Source of the DNA: JBAYIE01 sp965279165
GTDB lineage: Bacteria; Bacteroidota; Bacteroidia; UKL13-3
NCBI GenBank assembly: GCA_965279165.1
Contig: OZ257140.1
Location: forward strand, 62,001-126,000
Direction: 5' to 3'
Length of the DNA: 64,000 nt
Below the pieces are notes generated by a model. That model was not told the DNA's origin. It did no database searches and saw only the letters and a program-made list of their open reading frames with translations. Made by a program: the position numbers and the translations under genes. Of the stretch, positions 9,169 to 18,186 are shown one piece after another. Position 1 is the stretch's first letter. Each line of letters starts with the position of its first letter.

Positions 9169-10848
9169 TTAAAAATCATACCGTCTTTCTGCAATATTCC
9201 ACCGTAAACTGGTATTGATAAAAATGGCTTCACTTCTAAATTGTATATCATCGCTGCTTGTTTTGCGGTAATAAACTTGAAAGTCGAGAAATACATTGTG
9301 CTTTACCATCCAACTTACCATGAGGTCGGTTAATAATAAATCTGTTCGAACTCCTTGTCCGATATAGTTTCCGTATTCGCGGTGCGGATTGGTATAACTC
9401 TTACGAATATCTTTACCCCAGTTGCTGTTGGCTGTATCGTTACCATAATAGCTATAATTAAAAGTGGCTTTTAAAAACACCCGATTCATGGGTTGAAAAC
9501 GAACCACGCCAATCCATTCCCTGAAATTAGCACCATAAGGATGAGCCATATTCTGGTTGTAATTTGCCCAGGCATTTTTCGAGTCGAAAGAGGTATACAT
9601 ATACGGACGACACACATTGTATTCAGCTTGCAAATCTAAATTTTGAACGCCAAAGGCATCAATATACTTCAAACCTGCCTGCACCGCCATTTTGTTACCC
9701 CACCATCCATTTGCAGCTAGAACTTCATCCATCACAAATTCCGAAATCACAAATTGTCCATAGGCCGAAAAATGCTGTAAAAAATTGTATTTCATATCCA
9801 GTCCAAGAATCGCTTTATCCGGACTGTTCAATCCATTTTCAATAGGCTTATATAATATAATTGGATTTAAATATTCAACATCCATACCACCATTTGCATA
9901 ACCACTGTCGCGCTGGTAAGATATGGTTTGAAAGATTCCGAGGTTGAAGTTCTTGGTGAAGTTCATCGACAAATGCGTGGTGGCATAATAATGTCGTTTC
10001 GGTTGATTTCTTTGATTAGGGTTTGTATAATCATACATCATTCCCCAGATATTGGTGTAGTTAATTTTCCATATATGGGTATTGATCCTCGTAAAAAAAT
10101 GATTCCTCGAAAAATCAGATAAATAAAAGGATCGATATCCATTCCCTAAAAAGTTACTGCCATGTCCGAATTGAATATCGATATACTTGCTTACATCAAA
10201 AGTGATATAACCACTCGCCAACCAATAGTTGAATGTGCGTAGGTCATCTGTTTTCATAAAACCAACGCCGGGTATTACGGAGTCTTTATGGTAATAATCC
10301 ATCACCCAGCTGTGGGGTGTGTTAATTTCATCGCTAAACTGCGTGTAAAAACCAACCACTCCTTTTATCGATCCCCGAATTTCAAGACCGCGGTTATTAA
10401 GTAAAATAGTTTCTTTTAACCTGTTATCGTATCCTGCCGATAAATAGGTAATCGGATTAATTACCAAGTTAAAATCCGGATTTTGGAATTCGTATGCTGC
10501 TGCTTTGTGGCGAAAAAACGGACCCAATGGCTTTTTGCTTTTGGTGTTTTCTGAATTGCTCCACTCAAAATTGTCGTTTTGCAGATAATCTAGGTTAAAA
10601 TAATCCTGCTTGCTTAGTTTTACTCCCGAAACATTGAAACTGTCTACATACGATGCAATAGATTGTCGACGGTAAGCTTTGGTTAAGGTGTTAAAAACAA
10701 TGGCCTCTGTTAACTTACCCGATTTTATCTCAAAGCGGTCCATCATGTGCATACTTTGTGAACCCAATGGTAAATAGGCACTTTGCCCTTGTAAGGAAGG
10801 TACAAACCATATAAATAATCCGGCCAGTAGTAAACAGAAATATCGCAT
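9169..10848 (-). CDS. Wzi-like capsule-assembly outer-membrane protein
   Basis: 559 residues from the ATG at 10848. A TTG 27 bases upstream keeps the frame open, but the signal peptide reads best from MRYFCLLLAGLF, ending FVPSLQGQ. The rest is rich in alternating aromatic/polar segments typical of a beta-barrel (for example FFTRINTHIWKINYTNIWG and the C-terminal SLRWNIAERRYDF ending in Phe). The overall pattern (YLPLGSQSMHMMDRFEI near the N terminus, GHGSNFLGNGYRSFYLSDF in the middle) matches Bacteroidota proteins assigned to the Wzi capsule-assembly family. In that family the barrel anchors or assembles surface polysaccharide. It is transcribed with the downstream GT39-like gene. Confidence 0.7.
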   Translation of the reverse strand: MRYFCLLLAGLFIWFVPSLQGQSAYLPLGSQSMHMMDRFEIKSGKLTEAIVFNTLTKAYRRQSIASYVDSFNVSGVKLSKQDYFNLDYLQNDNFEWSNSENTKSKKPLGPFFRHKAAAYEFQNPDFNLVINPITYLSAGYDNRLKETILLNNRGLEIRGSIKGVVGFYTQFSDEINTPHSWVMDYYHKDSVIPGVGFMKTDDLRTFNYWLASGYITFDVSKYIDIQFGHGSNFLGNGYRSFYLSDFSRNHFFTRINTHIWKINYTNIWGMMYDYTNPNQRNQPKRHYYATTHLSMNFTKNFNLGIFQTISYQRDSGYANGGMDVEYLNPIILYKPIENGLNSPDKAILGLDMKYNFLQHFSAYGQFVISEFVMDEVLAANGWWGNKMAVQAGLKYIDAFGVQNLDLQAEYNVCRPYMYTSFDSKNAWANYNQNMAHPYGANFREWIGVVRFQPMNRVFLKATFNYSYYGNDTANSNWGKDIRKSYTNPHREYGNYIGQGVRTDLLLTDLMVSWMVKHNVFLDFQVYYRKTSSDDIQFRSEAIFINTSLRWNIAERRYDF

Positions 10849-10956
10849 CAAGCAAAAATGCAGCAATAATCCCAAATTTTTATCGCCAATTTTTTACTTT
10901 ATAAAATTAAAATTGCTGATAAACAATGATTTAGATTAATCACATTGCTAAATCAT

Positions 10957-10997
10957 GTACTATGTATTGCATAGTACTAAAAGTTCTAATACCTTTG
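10957..10997 (+). promoter_or_regulatory. PadR promoter with overlapping operator palindrome
   Basis: A perfect inverted repeat GTACTATG-TATTG-CATAGTAC occupies 10957-10977. Its central TTG (10967-10969) is exactly 20 nt upstream of TACCTTTG (10990-10997), a perfect TAnnTTTG -7 box. Transcription would start near 11003 and the PadR ATG is at 11022. A palindrome covering the -33 element of a PadR gene is the expected layout for autorepression. Confidence 0.7.
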
Positions 10998-11021
10998 TTC
11001 TGTCATTAAGAATAAAAGCAC

Positions 11022-11351
11022 ATGAATCTGGAAAACGCAAGGCAACAAATGAAAAAAGGGGTTCTCGAGTATTGTGCTCTATCTATTATTTCGAGAGGAG
11101 AAGTTTATGCCTCCGATATTTTGGAAGAGATGAAAACTGCAAATTTAATTGTGGTAGAAGGAACCTTATATCCCATGTTAACCCGTTTAAAAAATGAAGG
11201 TTTGTTAACGTATAAATGGGTTGAATCCAAATCAGGCCCTCCACGCAAATATTTTCAATTAACCGAACAAGGAACCTCTTTTATGCACGAATTAAAATCT
11301 ACCTGGAACGAATTGGTAGAAGGTGTTCAAACAATTACAAACAACAAATAA
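11022..11351 (+). CDS. PadR-family transcriptional regulator
   Basis: 109 residues. The winged-helix PadR fold is recognised from the N-terminal ARQQMKKGVLEYCALSII, the recognition-helix region EGTLYPMLTRLKNEGLL and the wing GPPRKYFQLTEQG. It lacks the long C-terminal dimerisation domain of large PadR proteins, so it is the short PadR-s2 type. The ATG is 10 bases upstream of the PspC gene start in operon terms (the stop at 11351 precedes ATG 11362). PadR-PspC pairs recur in Bacteroidota and other phyla. The inverted repeat on its own promoter suggests it represses the pair until an envelope or chemical signal is sensed. Confidence 0.92.
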   Translation: MNLENARQQMKKGVLEYCALSIISRGEVYASDILEEMKTANLIVVEGTLYPMLTRLKNEGLLTYKWVESKSGPPRKYFQLTEQGTSFMHELKSTWNELVEGVQTITNNK

Positions 11352-11361
11352 TCTAACCCAT

Positions 11362-13227
11362 ATGAATAAAGTAGTAAACATCAACCTCAATGGTTTCATT
11401 TTTACCATTGATGAACAAGCTTACGAGTTACTAAAGAATTACTTGGAAAGTTTAAACAAGCATTTTAAAGACAATGAAGGAGCACCCGAAATTGTTTCTG
11501 ATATCGAAACCCGAATCGCCGAATTACTACAGCAAGGATTATCCAATGCAACGCAAGTAGTTCAAATATTGGATGTACAACGCGTAATTAAATTAATGGG
11601 CGAACCATGGCAAATAGAAGGAGAAGAAACCAAATCGGAACAACAACAATATACCGAAACGTCGAATGCTGCAAGCCACACTACTTACAAATTGCGTCGC
11701 GACCCTGCCAATAAGGTAATTGGTGGTGTATGTGGTGGAATTGCTAATTACCTGAATATCGACCCGATTATTTTTCGGATGATTTTCGCTGTTTCATTTT
11801 TCATTTTTGGAAGTGGATTCCTGTTGTATTTGATACTTTGGATTGCAATTCCTAAAGCAAAACCAGGAGAATTAAATGCGACTTCATTAAAAAACAGAAG
11901 AATGTTCCGTGATCCGGATGATAAAAAAATAGGAGGGATTTGCGGTGGACTTGGTAACTATTTCGGAATCGATCCGGTTTGGTTTCGTATCGGATTTCTG
12001 GTGTCGTTTTTTGTTTATGGTTCCGGATTCTTGTTATACCTGGTATTATGGATTGCAATTCCTAAAGCCAGAACTGCAGCCGAAAAATTACAAATGAAGG
12101 GCGAACCGGTTGATATCAACAACATCGAAAGGGTGGTAAAGGATTCATTCCCAAAAGCCGGCGATAATATCAATCGCGCCGGCAATTTAATTACCGACTT
12201 GCTTAAAAATATTTTCGGATTAGTTGGAAGATTTATCGGTTTTATTTTTGTTTCAATCGGTATTTTCTGTTTGATACTTTTATTCATGATTTTGTTTAAT
12301 CATGAGGATATTGGTCACTTAACAACCCTCTCCAAACTGGCTCTTAATTCCTCTATCTATTGGTATGCAAAACTTGGAATATCCTTAATACTTGTTTCGT
12401 TTTGTGTAATGATTCTAATTTCCGGATTAAAATTACTATTCAATATCAACTTCAAATCCCGCATATTATACCTCATATTTGGTGTATTGTTTTTGGTTGG
12501 ATGTGTGTTTCAAGGCATAGCCGTTTCCAAAACAGTTTATCGTTTTCATGCCGATGCATCTAAATCAGAAAGGAGAACTTTCGATAGTTGTCCGGATACC
12601 CTTTACCTGCATGCTTTTCCCGGTGATACTTCCTTGGTCACAAAAAAGTGGTCGATGGACACCGACAAAGGCTCTTGTAATATAGCTTTTCATGAAGACA
12701 AAGCAGTTGTATCTGTTAGCTTTCAAGAGTTAAATATAGTGGCATCCAAGGATGGAAAAATGCATATTGATGTTTACAAATCAGCAAGAGGCGCATCCAA
12801 AGTTGAAGCAGTTAAACACGCAAACGACCTGATTTATTTGTTTGAAGTGAAGGATAACCAAATTTGGTTGAGTAATAGTTTAACCATTGATGAATCAAAC
12901 CCGTTTTATTTTCAGAATGCCAATATTAAATTGAAACTTCCGGCTGGAACCATAATAATTGCAGACGAACAAATTTCTGAAATGATCGACAACAGCGAAG
13001 CCTACGACGATGAAAGCAATTGTTCCATCTATAAAGTAACACGTGATGGCCTCGAATGCCTTAGCTCTTCAGAAAATGAAGATGATTCGGAAGGCGATAA
13101 CGAAGATGAAATTCATGTTAAAATAGAAACCACCGAAGATGGTGTAAAGGATAGCTCAGAAGTTATTATCAAAAAAGAAGACAAGGAAATAAAAATTATC
13201 AAACGCAAGAAAGGGAGTAGGGAATAG
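11362..13227 (+). CDS. Tandem PspC-domain membrane protein
   Basis: 621 residues from ATG 11362; an upstream GTG in frame lies inside padR and is unlikely. The N-terminal ~85 residues form a soluble domain that opens VVNINLNGFIFTIDEQAY. It is followed by two near-identical PspC domains at about residues 107-165 and 181-240, each with RRDP/FRDPDDKKI, GGVCGGIANYLNIDP-type motifs and a hydrophobic hairpin ending LILWIAIPKA. Three more membrane segments follow (about residues 285-310, 335-365 and 370-395). Last comes a ~200-residue extracytoplasmic domain with an acidic tail rich in Asp/Glu and Lys. PspC proteins sense membrane stress. Co-transcription with PadR implies control by that repressor. 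Confidence 0.88.
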   Translation: MNKVVNINLNGFIFTIDEQAYELLKNYLESLNKHFKDNEGAPEIVSDIETRIAELLQQGLSNATQVVQILDVQRVIKLMGEPWQIEGEETKSEQQQYTETSNAASHTTYKLRRDPANKVIGGVCGGIANYLNIDPIIFRMIFAVSFFIFGSGFLLYLILWIAIPKAKPGELNATSLKNRRMFRDPDDKKIGGICGGLGNYFGIDPVWFRIGFLVSFFVYGSGFLLYLVLWIAIPKARTAAEKLQMKGEPVDINNIERVVKDSFPKAGDNINRAGNLITDLLKNIFGLVGRFIGFIFVSIGIFCLILLFMILFNHEDIGHLTTLSKLALNSSIYWYAKLGISLILVSFCVMILISGLKLLFNINFKSRILYLIFGVLFLVGCVFQGIAVSKTVYRFHADASKSERRTFDSCPDTLYLHAFPGDTSLVTKKWSMDTDKGSCNIAFHEDKAVVSVSFQELNIVASKDGKMHIDVYKSARGASKVEAVKHANDLIYLFEVKDNQIWLSNSLTIDESNPFYFQNANIKLKLPAGTIIIADEQISEMIDNSEAYDDESNCSIYKVTRDGLECLSSSENEDDSEGDNEDEIHVKIETTEDGVKDSSEVIIKKEDKEIKIIKRKKGSRE

Positions 13228-13261
13228 TAATTAGGGGTTAGGGAACACTGAGTACTTAACA

Positions 13262-13435
13262 CTAATTAAGGCAAGAAGCTGAAAGCATAATTTTTGTACT
13301 TAAAGTTTGATTTGAGAGGGACTTAAACACATAAACACTCACTACTAAGTACTAGACTGGCAGAAAGTATAACCTTTGCACTTAAAAGCTTGAATCTAGA
13401 AGGACTAAAACACCAAAACACTAAGTACTAAAACA
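13262..13435. repeat. Imperfect ~80-bp direct duplication
   Basis: Two diverged copies are recognisable by gaaagcataatttttgtac and gaaagtataacctttgcac. Each is followed by a run ending in variants of actaagtactaaaacacta. The same closing motif reappears near 49,560-49,590. It lies between the convergent pspC-like and osmC genes and is non-coding. Confidence 0.5.
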
Positions 13436-13852
13436 CTAGATAAAAACAATCTTATGCTCAATCGTACAAGCTTTCCGCAACATAATAGTTACCCCACAAT
13501 ATTTCTCTTGCGATAGGTCAACTGCTTTAAGCATTTTTTCTCTATCCTCATCGGCAACCTTAATGGTATAAGTAATCAGTATATGGGTATAAACTTTAGG
13601 AACTTCTTCGGATAATGTACCAACTACATCTATGGTGAAATCAGAATAAGGAACACGCATTTTATCCAAAATAGAAATTACATCAATACCGGTACAACCC
13701 GAAATTGCGGTTAACAAAAATGGTTTTGGCATTGGTCCTGAACCTTGTCCGCCACCTTTAACACTATTGTCCATTCTAACTATGTGCTCACCGATATGTG
13801 CATCAAATGCCATTCCTCCGGCCCAAACAGATTTTACTTCATGTGTCGACAT
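13436..13852 (-). CDS. OsmC/YhfA-like peroxide-reducing protein
   Basis: 138 residues from ATG 13852; a TTG further upstream is in frame but gives an unlikely Lys-rich extension. OsmC family: the two redox cysteines are visible as C53 in SGCTGIDV and C119 in KYCGVTIML. An early glycine-rich stretch GGGQGSGPMPKP binds near the active site in this family. The protein is a cytoplasmic thiol peroxidase for organic hydroperoxides or an OsmC-like relative; substrate unknown. It is transcribed alone, downstream of the RNase P RNA terminator. The intergenic duplication lies beyond its 3' end. Confidence 0.87.
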   Translation of the reverse strand: MSTHEVKSVWAGGMAFDAHIGEHIVRMDNSVKGGGQGSGPMPKPFLLTAISGCTGIDVISILDKMRVPYSDFTIDVVGTLSEEVPKVYTHILITYTIKVADEDREKMLKAVDLSQEKYCGVTIMLRKACTIEHKIVFI

Positions 13853-13960
13853 AATATTCTTTTTTTTATGGAACAAAAGTAATCATCCGATGCGTTTTCA
13901 ATTGTGACTAATGATACAAAAGACTCATAATTCAGATGAGTTTTGTCATCCTAAATGGAA

Positions 13961-13990
13961 AAGGGCATCCCAATTGCTCGGAATGCCCTT
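13961..13990 (-). terminator. Intrinsic terminator of the RNase P RNA gene
   Basis: Read on the minus strand, AAGGGCAT and ATGCCCTT form a perfect 8-bp stem around a 14-nt loop, followed by TTTT. It sits just beyond the 3' end of rnpB. Confidence 0.75.
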
Positions 13991-13997
13991 TGTCTTT

Positions 13998-14401
13998 TGT
14001 AAAACTATAAGCCGGGTTCTGTGATTATCCGGTGTTGCAAGCAACGTTGGATAACTTCTGTCATTTATCTGGCCTCGAAATCACTTTCGAGATCTTGCAG
14101 TCTACCCATTACACGATATTACAGCGAGTAACTGTATCCGTCCGTCAGCTGACAGACGGAGTGTAACCTATTTGACCTTGCAATCCGTGAGGTTTGCCAT
14201 GCCTCTGTTATCACTAACAGACCGGTGGTCTCTTACACCGCCTTTTCACTATCACCCCAACGAATCGAGGCTACATATTTTCTGCGGCACTTTCTGTTAA
14301 CCTGCCATTATAGCAAATTACCTACCCGTTAGGTAGCACGGTACTCTGTATTGCCCGGACTTTCCTCTTCCAACAAGTTAGAAGCGACAGAACATTTTAC
14401 A
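13998..14401 (-). ncRNA. rnpB: RNase P RNA (class A-like)
   Basis: On the minus strand the transcript begins TGTAAAATGTTCTGTCGC, continues to GAGGAAAGTCCGGGC (14352-14367), the universal P4/CR-I motif, and ends with ACAGAACCCGGCTTAT, the CR-V/P4 3' partner. TGTAAAA at the 5' end (14395-14401) pairs perfectly with TTTTACA at the 3' end (13998-14004) to form P1, which sets the ends. Length is about 404 nt. The RNA is the catalytic subunit that matures tRNA 5' ends. A TATCTTTG -7 box lies just upstream and a strong terminator just downstream. Confidence 0.97.
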
Positions 14402-14404
14402 GGG

Positions 14405-14412
14405 CAAAGATA
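14405..14412 (-). promoter_or_regulatory. -7 promoter box for rnpB
   Basis: The minus strand reads TATCTTTG, a perfect TAnnTTTG, placing transcription start at about 14400. That coincides with the 5' strand of P1. No good -33 TTG is visible at 19-21 nt. The box lies between the ppk1 stop codon and rnpB. Confidence 0.55.
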
Positions 14413-14416
14413 CAAT

Positions 14417-16501
14417 TTAAATTGAATTGTGTTTGTGTTTCAAGTAATCGTAGGTTTCGTATTGGGCACGATGTTTAACCGCATCAGTTGTAGGAATATA
14501 TTTGTTGTTAAACTCATTGTCGATGAGTCTTGCCTTTGTATTATCCCGCAATTGTATATCTATTAAATCCCGAATTTCTTTCTTTAAATCTTCTTGATAA
14601 ACCGGAAAGGCACATTCAATTCTTCTGAATAAATTCCGTTCCATCCAGTCGGCCGACGACATATAAATTTTTTCATTTCCGTCATTTGCAAATATAAAAA
14701 TGCGGGCATGTTCTAAATAACGGTCAATAATACTGATGATACGAATATTTTCACTTAAACCGGTAATGCCCGGTACTATTGCGCATATTCCACGTATGAT
14801 GAGATCAATTTTCACTCCGGCTCGGCTTGCATCATATAGTTTCTTAACAATATTAGCTTCCATCAAACTGTTCATCTTGGCTATAATATAGGCCTTTTTA
14901 CCGGCCTTTGCATGGATAATTTCCTGGTCAATTAAGGCTATAAATTGTTTCATCATATCATCCGGTGCAACTATCAGGTGGTTAAATTTTTGTTTCCGCG
15001 GACTTTGAAACAACATATCAAATAGCTTATCGGCATCTTCGGCTATACGCTCGTCAACCGTAAACAATCCGTAGTCGGAATATAATTTTGCAGTAACACC
15101 ATTATAATTGCCCGTCGACAAATGAATATATTTTTTAGGCTTGCCATCTTCCGTTCGGTTAATCATACATATTTTGCAATGTACCTTTTGCCCGGGCTTG
15201 CCAAAATGAACCCTGGCTCCGGCTTCCTGCAATTGATTGGTCCAGTAAATATTCGATTCTTCATCAAATCGGGCTTGCAACTCCATTAAAACAGTAACTC
15301 GTTTCCCGTTGCGGATGGCATTAATTAAAGCATTCACAACATTTGAGTATCGCGCAACACGATACAATGTAATTTTAATCGACTGTACATTCGGATCAAT
15401 CGCTGCTTCACGCAACATCCGAATCAAATAGTCAAAACTTTGATATGGATGGTGTAGTAAAATATCCCTTTTCGCAACGATTTCAAACATGGTCTTTGCT
15501 TCATCTAATTCAAGAACAGTAACAGTAGGCAACGATTCGTAGTAATCCGAACTGTTTCCTACTTTAGGGAAATCCATAAAATCCTTGAAGTTGTGGTAAC
15601 GACCTCCGGGAATTAAATTAACATTCCGCAATTGTAACTTATCAATCATTAAATCAAGCATACTTTTAGGCATGCTGCTATCGTATATAAATCTGGTTGG
15701 ACTCCCTTTGGATCTTTGTTTGATGCTTTTTTGGATTTTATCCAAGAAATTACTTTTTATTTCGCTGGTATCTTCGTTGTCAAGGGTAAACTCAGCATCA
15801 CGGGTAATCTTTATCGTGTATGCATCAAAGGTGTCGTAATCAAAGATTGCGAATACCTTATTCAATGAATGACGGATGATATCATCCATATACATGATAT
15901 AGGTTTTATTATCCGTTTTTGGCAATAGATAAAAGCGGGAGAGGGGTTGCCTTGGAATTTCGAGCAAAGCATATTTAGGTGCAATATTGTTTTTGCTGTT
16001 ACTCATCCTTACGGCAAGGTATATCGAGGTATCTTTGAGTTGTGGCGCCTGCTTTAGACCTTCAATCATTACAGGAAATACATAAGGAAGAATGTCTTTG
16101 ATGAATAAATTAGAGGCTATTTCTCTTTGTTTTTCATCCAGTTCTTGTTCATTGCAAATGAAGATGTTTCTGGAAGCTAATTCGCTGATAATATTATGGT
16201 AAACTTTATTAAATCGTTCTTGTTGTATTACGGAAATACGTTGGATTTCGCCCAATACCACATCCGGATGAAACTGATATTCGTTCATGTCCTTCGGTTT
16301 ACTCAGCTTTTGTAACCTCCGAATGGAGGCAACCCTAACACGAAAAAACTCATCGTTGTTGGAGGAAAAAATAGCCAGAAATTTCAATCGCTCTAACAAG
16401 GGTACTTCCGTATTCTCAGCTTCCTGCAGCACACGCTCATTAAATAGCATCCAGCTGATTTCTCTATCCTTAAACAAATACCCTTTACTTTCTTTTATCA
16501 T
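14417..16501 (-). CDS. ppk1: Polyphosphate kinase 1
   Basis: 694 residues, normal for PPK1. It opens with the N domain motif DREISWMLFNERVLQEA. It contains LLHHPYQSFD and the autophosphorylated histidine H460 in YIHLSTGNYN. The C2 domain reads RGICAIVPGI, and SADWMERN is the second HKD-like block. The enzyme reversibly polymerises ATP gamma-phosphate into inorganic polyphosphate at the membrane. It is transcribed toward rnpB, whose promoter sits just after its stop. A TAAATTTG box at 16515-16522 (minus) is a candidate promoter, although no clear -33 element is seen. Confidence 0.97.
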   Translation of the reverse strand: MIKESKGYLFKDREISWMLFNERVLQEAENTEVPLLERLKFLAIFSSNNDEFFRVRVASIRRLQKLSKPKDMNEYQFHPDVVLGEIQRISVIQQERFNKVYHNIISELASRNIFICNEQELDEKQREIASNLFIKDILPYVFPVMIEGLKQAPQLKDTSIYLAVRMSNSKNNIAPKYALLEIPRQPLSRFYLLPKTDNKTYIMYMDDIIRHSLNKVFAIFDYDTFDAYTIKITRDAEFTLDNEDTSEIKSNFLDKIQKSIKQRSKGSPTRFIYDSSMPKSMLDLMIDKLQLRNVNLIPGGRYHNFKDFMDFPKVGNSSDYYESLPTVTVLELDEAKTMFEIVAKRDILLHHPYQSFDYLIRMLREAAIDPNVQSIKITLYRVARYSNVVNALINAIRNGKRVTVLMELQARFDEESNIYWTNQLQEAGARVHFGKPGQKVHCKICMINRTEDGKPKKYIHLSTGNYNGVTAKLYSDYGLFTVDERIAEDADKLFDMLFQSPRKQKFNHLIVAPDDMMKQFIALIDQEIIHAKAGKKAYIIAKMNSLMEANIVKKLYDASRAGVKIDLIIRGICAIVPGITGLSENIRIISIIDRYLEHARIFIFANDGNEKIYMSSADWMERNLFRRIECAFPVYQEDLKKEIRDLIDIQLRDNTKARLIDNEFNNKYIPTTDAVKHRAQYETYDYLKHKHNSI

Positions 16502-16656
16502 CGCGATTTCGATGCAAATTTAATCGAATTCTTCTTTTTTGAATACCTCCAAACATACAATTAAACAGGTTTCTTCTGTATTTATACCCTCGAAACCGAA
16601 AAATTAATATTAAGATAACATGTAAAAATCATGTGGAAAGATGCCATAACTTCGTT

Positions 16657-16664
16657 TAAGTTTG
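16657..16664 (+). promoter_or_regulatory. -7 promoter box for the TPR gene
   Basis: TAAGTTTG is a perfect TAnnTTTG match 25 bases before the ATG at 16689. The -33 region carries only TGG at the right spacing. Confidence 0.4.
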
Positions 16665-16688
16665 CAAAAACTAAAAAGACCCGTAAAT

Positions 16689-18071
16689 ATGAAGAAGTTA
16701 CTTGTTTTGTTATTGGTATTTGGAATACTCGATTCCTTTGCCCAGAAAAGCAATATTGAAAGCGCAGTAATCTACCTGAGAAATTCGGAAATAGAAGATG
16801 CCAAAAAAGCCATCGATGAAGCTGCTGTGAATGCCGATACCAAAGACGATCCAAAAATGTGGTCGGTTCGCGCCGCAGTATATGATTCAATATACCGCAA
16901 CCCGGAACTTAAAGGCTTGGATAACAATACGGAGGAGAAATTTGTAACCGCATGTATCAAATGCATGGAAACCGATGTAAAGAAAAGATACGAAGATTAT
17001 TGTGGATTTGCAGTTATAAACGGGGCATTCGCTGCTTATAACAAAGCAATCGAATATTACCAGAACGACGATGCCGCTAATGCACTTAAATACTTTCAAT
17101 ATGTAATTGATGTTTTTCCTTACGATAAAAATGGCGACCTGAAAAAGAATAATATCAACGAAAAGACCATTACCTTAAATATGGCTAGTCTGGCCCTAAA
17201 AACCAAAAACAATACGGATGCCAAAAAGCATTTGCAAAAACTTATCGACCTGGATTATAACGACCCGATTATTTATCTCCTAATGGCAAATGTGTATTAT
17301 ACCGAAGGCGATACAACCAATGGTTTGAGTTATACTGAAAAGGGCAGATTACGTTTTCCTTCCGACAAGGATTTAATTAACCAGGAGCTAAACATTTATT
17401 TGGCACAAGGCAAACAAAATATTCTGATGGATAAGCTGAACGAAGCATTGGCGCAAGATGAAGAGAATGCGACATTGTTGTTTGTAAGAGGAAATGTATA
17501 TGATAACTATTCGGTTACTGCACAAAAAGAGTATAAGCATGCACGCGACACGGTAGCCAAATTAAATAGCAAAATGAAAGTTGAAAAGGTGGCTGTCAAT
17601 AAAATCAAACTGGATGCCTCTATAAAAAAATACAACAAAAATGCTGACTCTTTAAGTAAAGTACAAAAGCAATTTAGTGCATTGGCTGAAAAGGATTATT
17701 TGAAAGTAGTTGAAATTAATCCGGAATACCTAGATGGATATTACAACCTTGGTGCGTTAAACAACAATAAAACAACCGAAATCGTTGAAAAAATGAATGC
17801 GGTTACATCAACCAACCAAGCCGAGTACGATAAGAAGTGGGGCGCATTAAAAAAAGTACAGGATTCAATTCTTAATGTTTCTGTTGGTTATTTTATGAAA
17901 GCATTGGAACTTGCCGAAAACTTGCCATCAGATGATGCCGAAAAGAAGAAATATAAAAACGCTACCTTAATTAGTTTGTACTATAGTTTACAACAAGTAT
18001 ATGCCAATTTAGGTAACGAGAAGAAGACCGTTGAAATGATGAAGAAACGGAAAGAACTCGAAAACGAATAA
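16689..18071 (+). CDS. Secreted tetratricopeptide-repeat protein
   Basis: 460 residues from ATG 16689, chosen because it gives a clean signal peptide (MKKLLVLLLVFGILDSFAQ); the frame is open 27 bases further upstream. The mature protein is helical, with TPR-like repeats (for example AFAAYNKAIEYYQNDDAANA, IIYLLMANVYYTEGDT, YLDGYYNLGALNNN). A lysine-rich coiled-coil-like insert occurs around residues 285-340. Such proteins are common periplasmic scaffolds in Bacteroidota. No partner is indicated by context: ppk1 is divergent and the downstream operon is convergent. A hairpin terminator follows. Function unknown. Confidence 0.8.
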   Translation: MKKLLVLLLVFGILDSFAQKSNIESAVIYLRNSEIEDAKKAIDEAAVNADTKDDPKMWSVRAAVYDSIYRNPELKGLDNNTEEKFVTACIKCMETDVKKRYEDYCGFAVINGAFAAYNKAIEYYQNDDAANALKYFQYVIDVFPYDKNGDLKKNNINEKTITLNMASLALKTKNNTDAKKHLQKLIDLDYNDPIIYLLMANVYYTEGDTTNGLSYTEKGRLRFPSDKDLINQELNIYLAQGKQNILMDKLNEALAQDEENATLLFVRGNVYDNYSVTAQKEYKHARDTVAKLNSKMKVEKVAVNKIKLDASIKKYNKNADSLSKVQKQFSALAEKDYLKVVEINPEYLDGYYNLGALNNNKTTEIVEKMNAVTSTNQAEYDKKWGALKKVQDSILNVSVGYFMKALELAENLPSDDAEKKKYKNATLISLYYSLQQVYANLGNEKKTVEMMKKRKELENE

Positions 18072-18076
18072 CCTAT

Positions 18077-18110
18077 AAAGGAGGATACTATAACATGTAT
18101 TCTCCTTTTT
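18077..18110 (+). terminator. Intrinsic terminator after the TPR gene
   Basis: AAAGGAGGATAC and GTATTCTCCTTT pair with one G-T pair around an 8-nt loop, followed by TTTT, a few bases after the stop codon at 18071. Confidence 0.7.
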
Positions 18111-18186
18111 CTTGCTATAGTCTATTTAACATAATGTAAATTATGAGAATAAACAACATCTTGTAAATGCCTATCAAGCTTGGATT

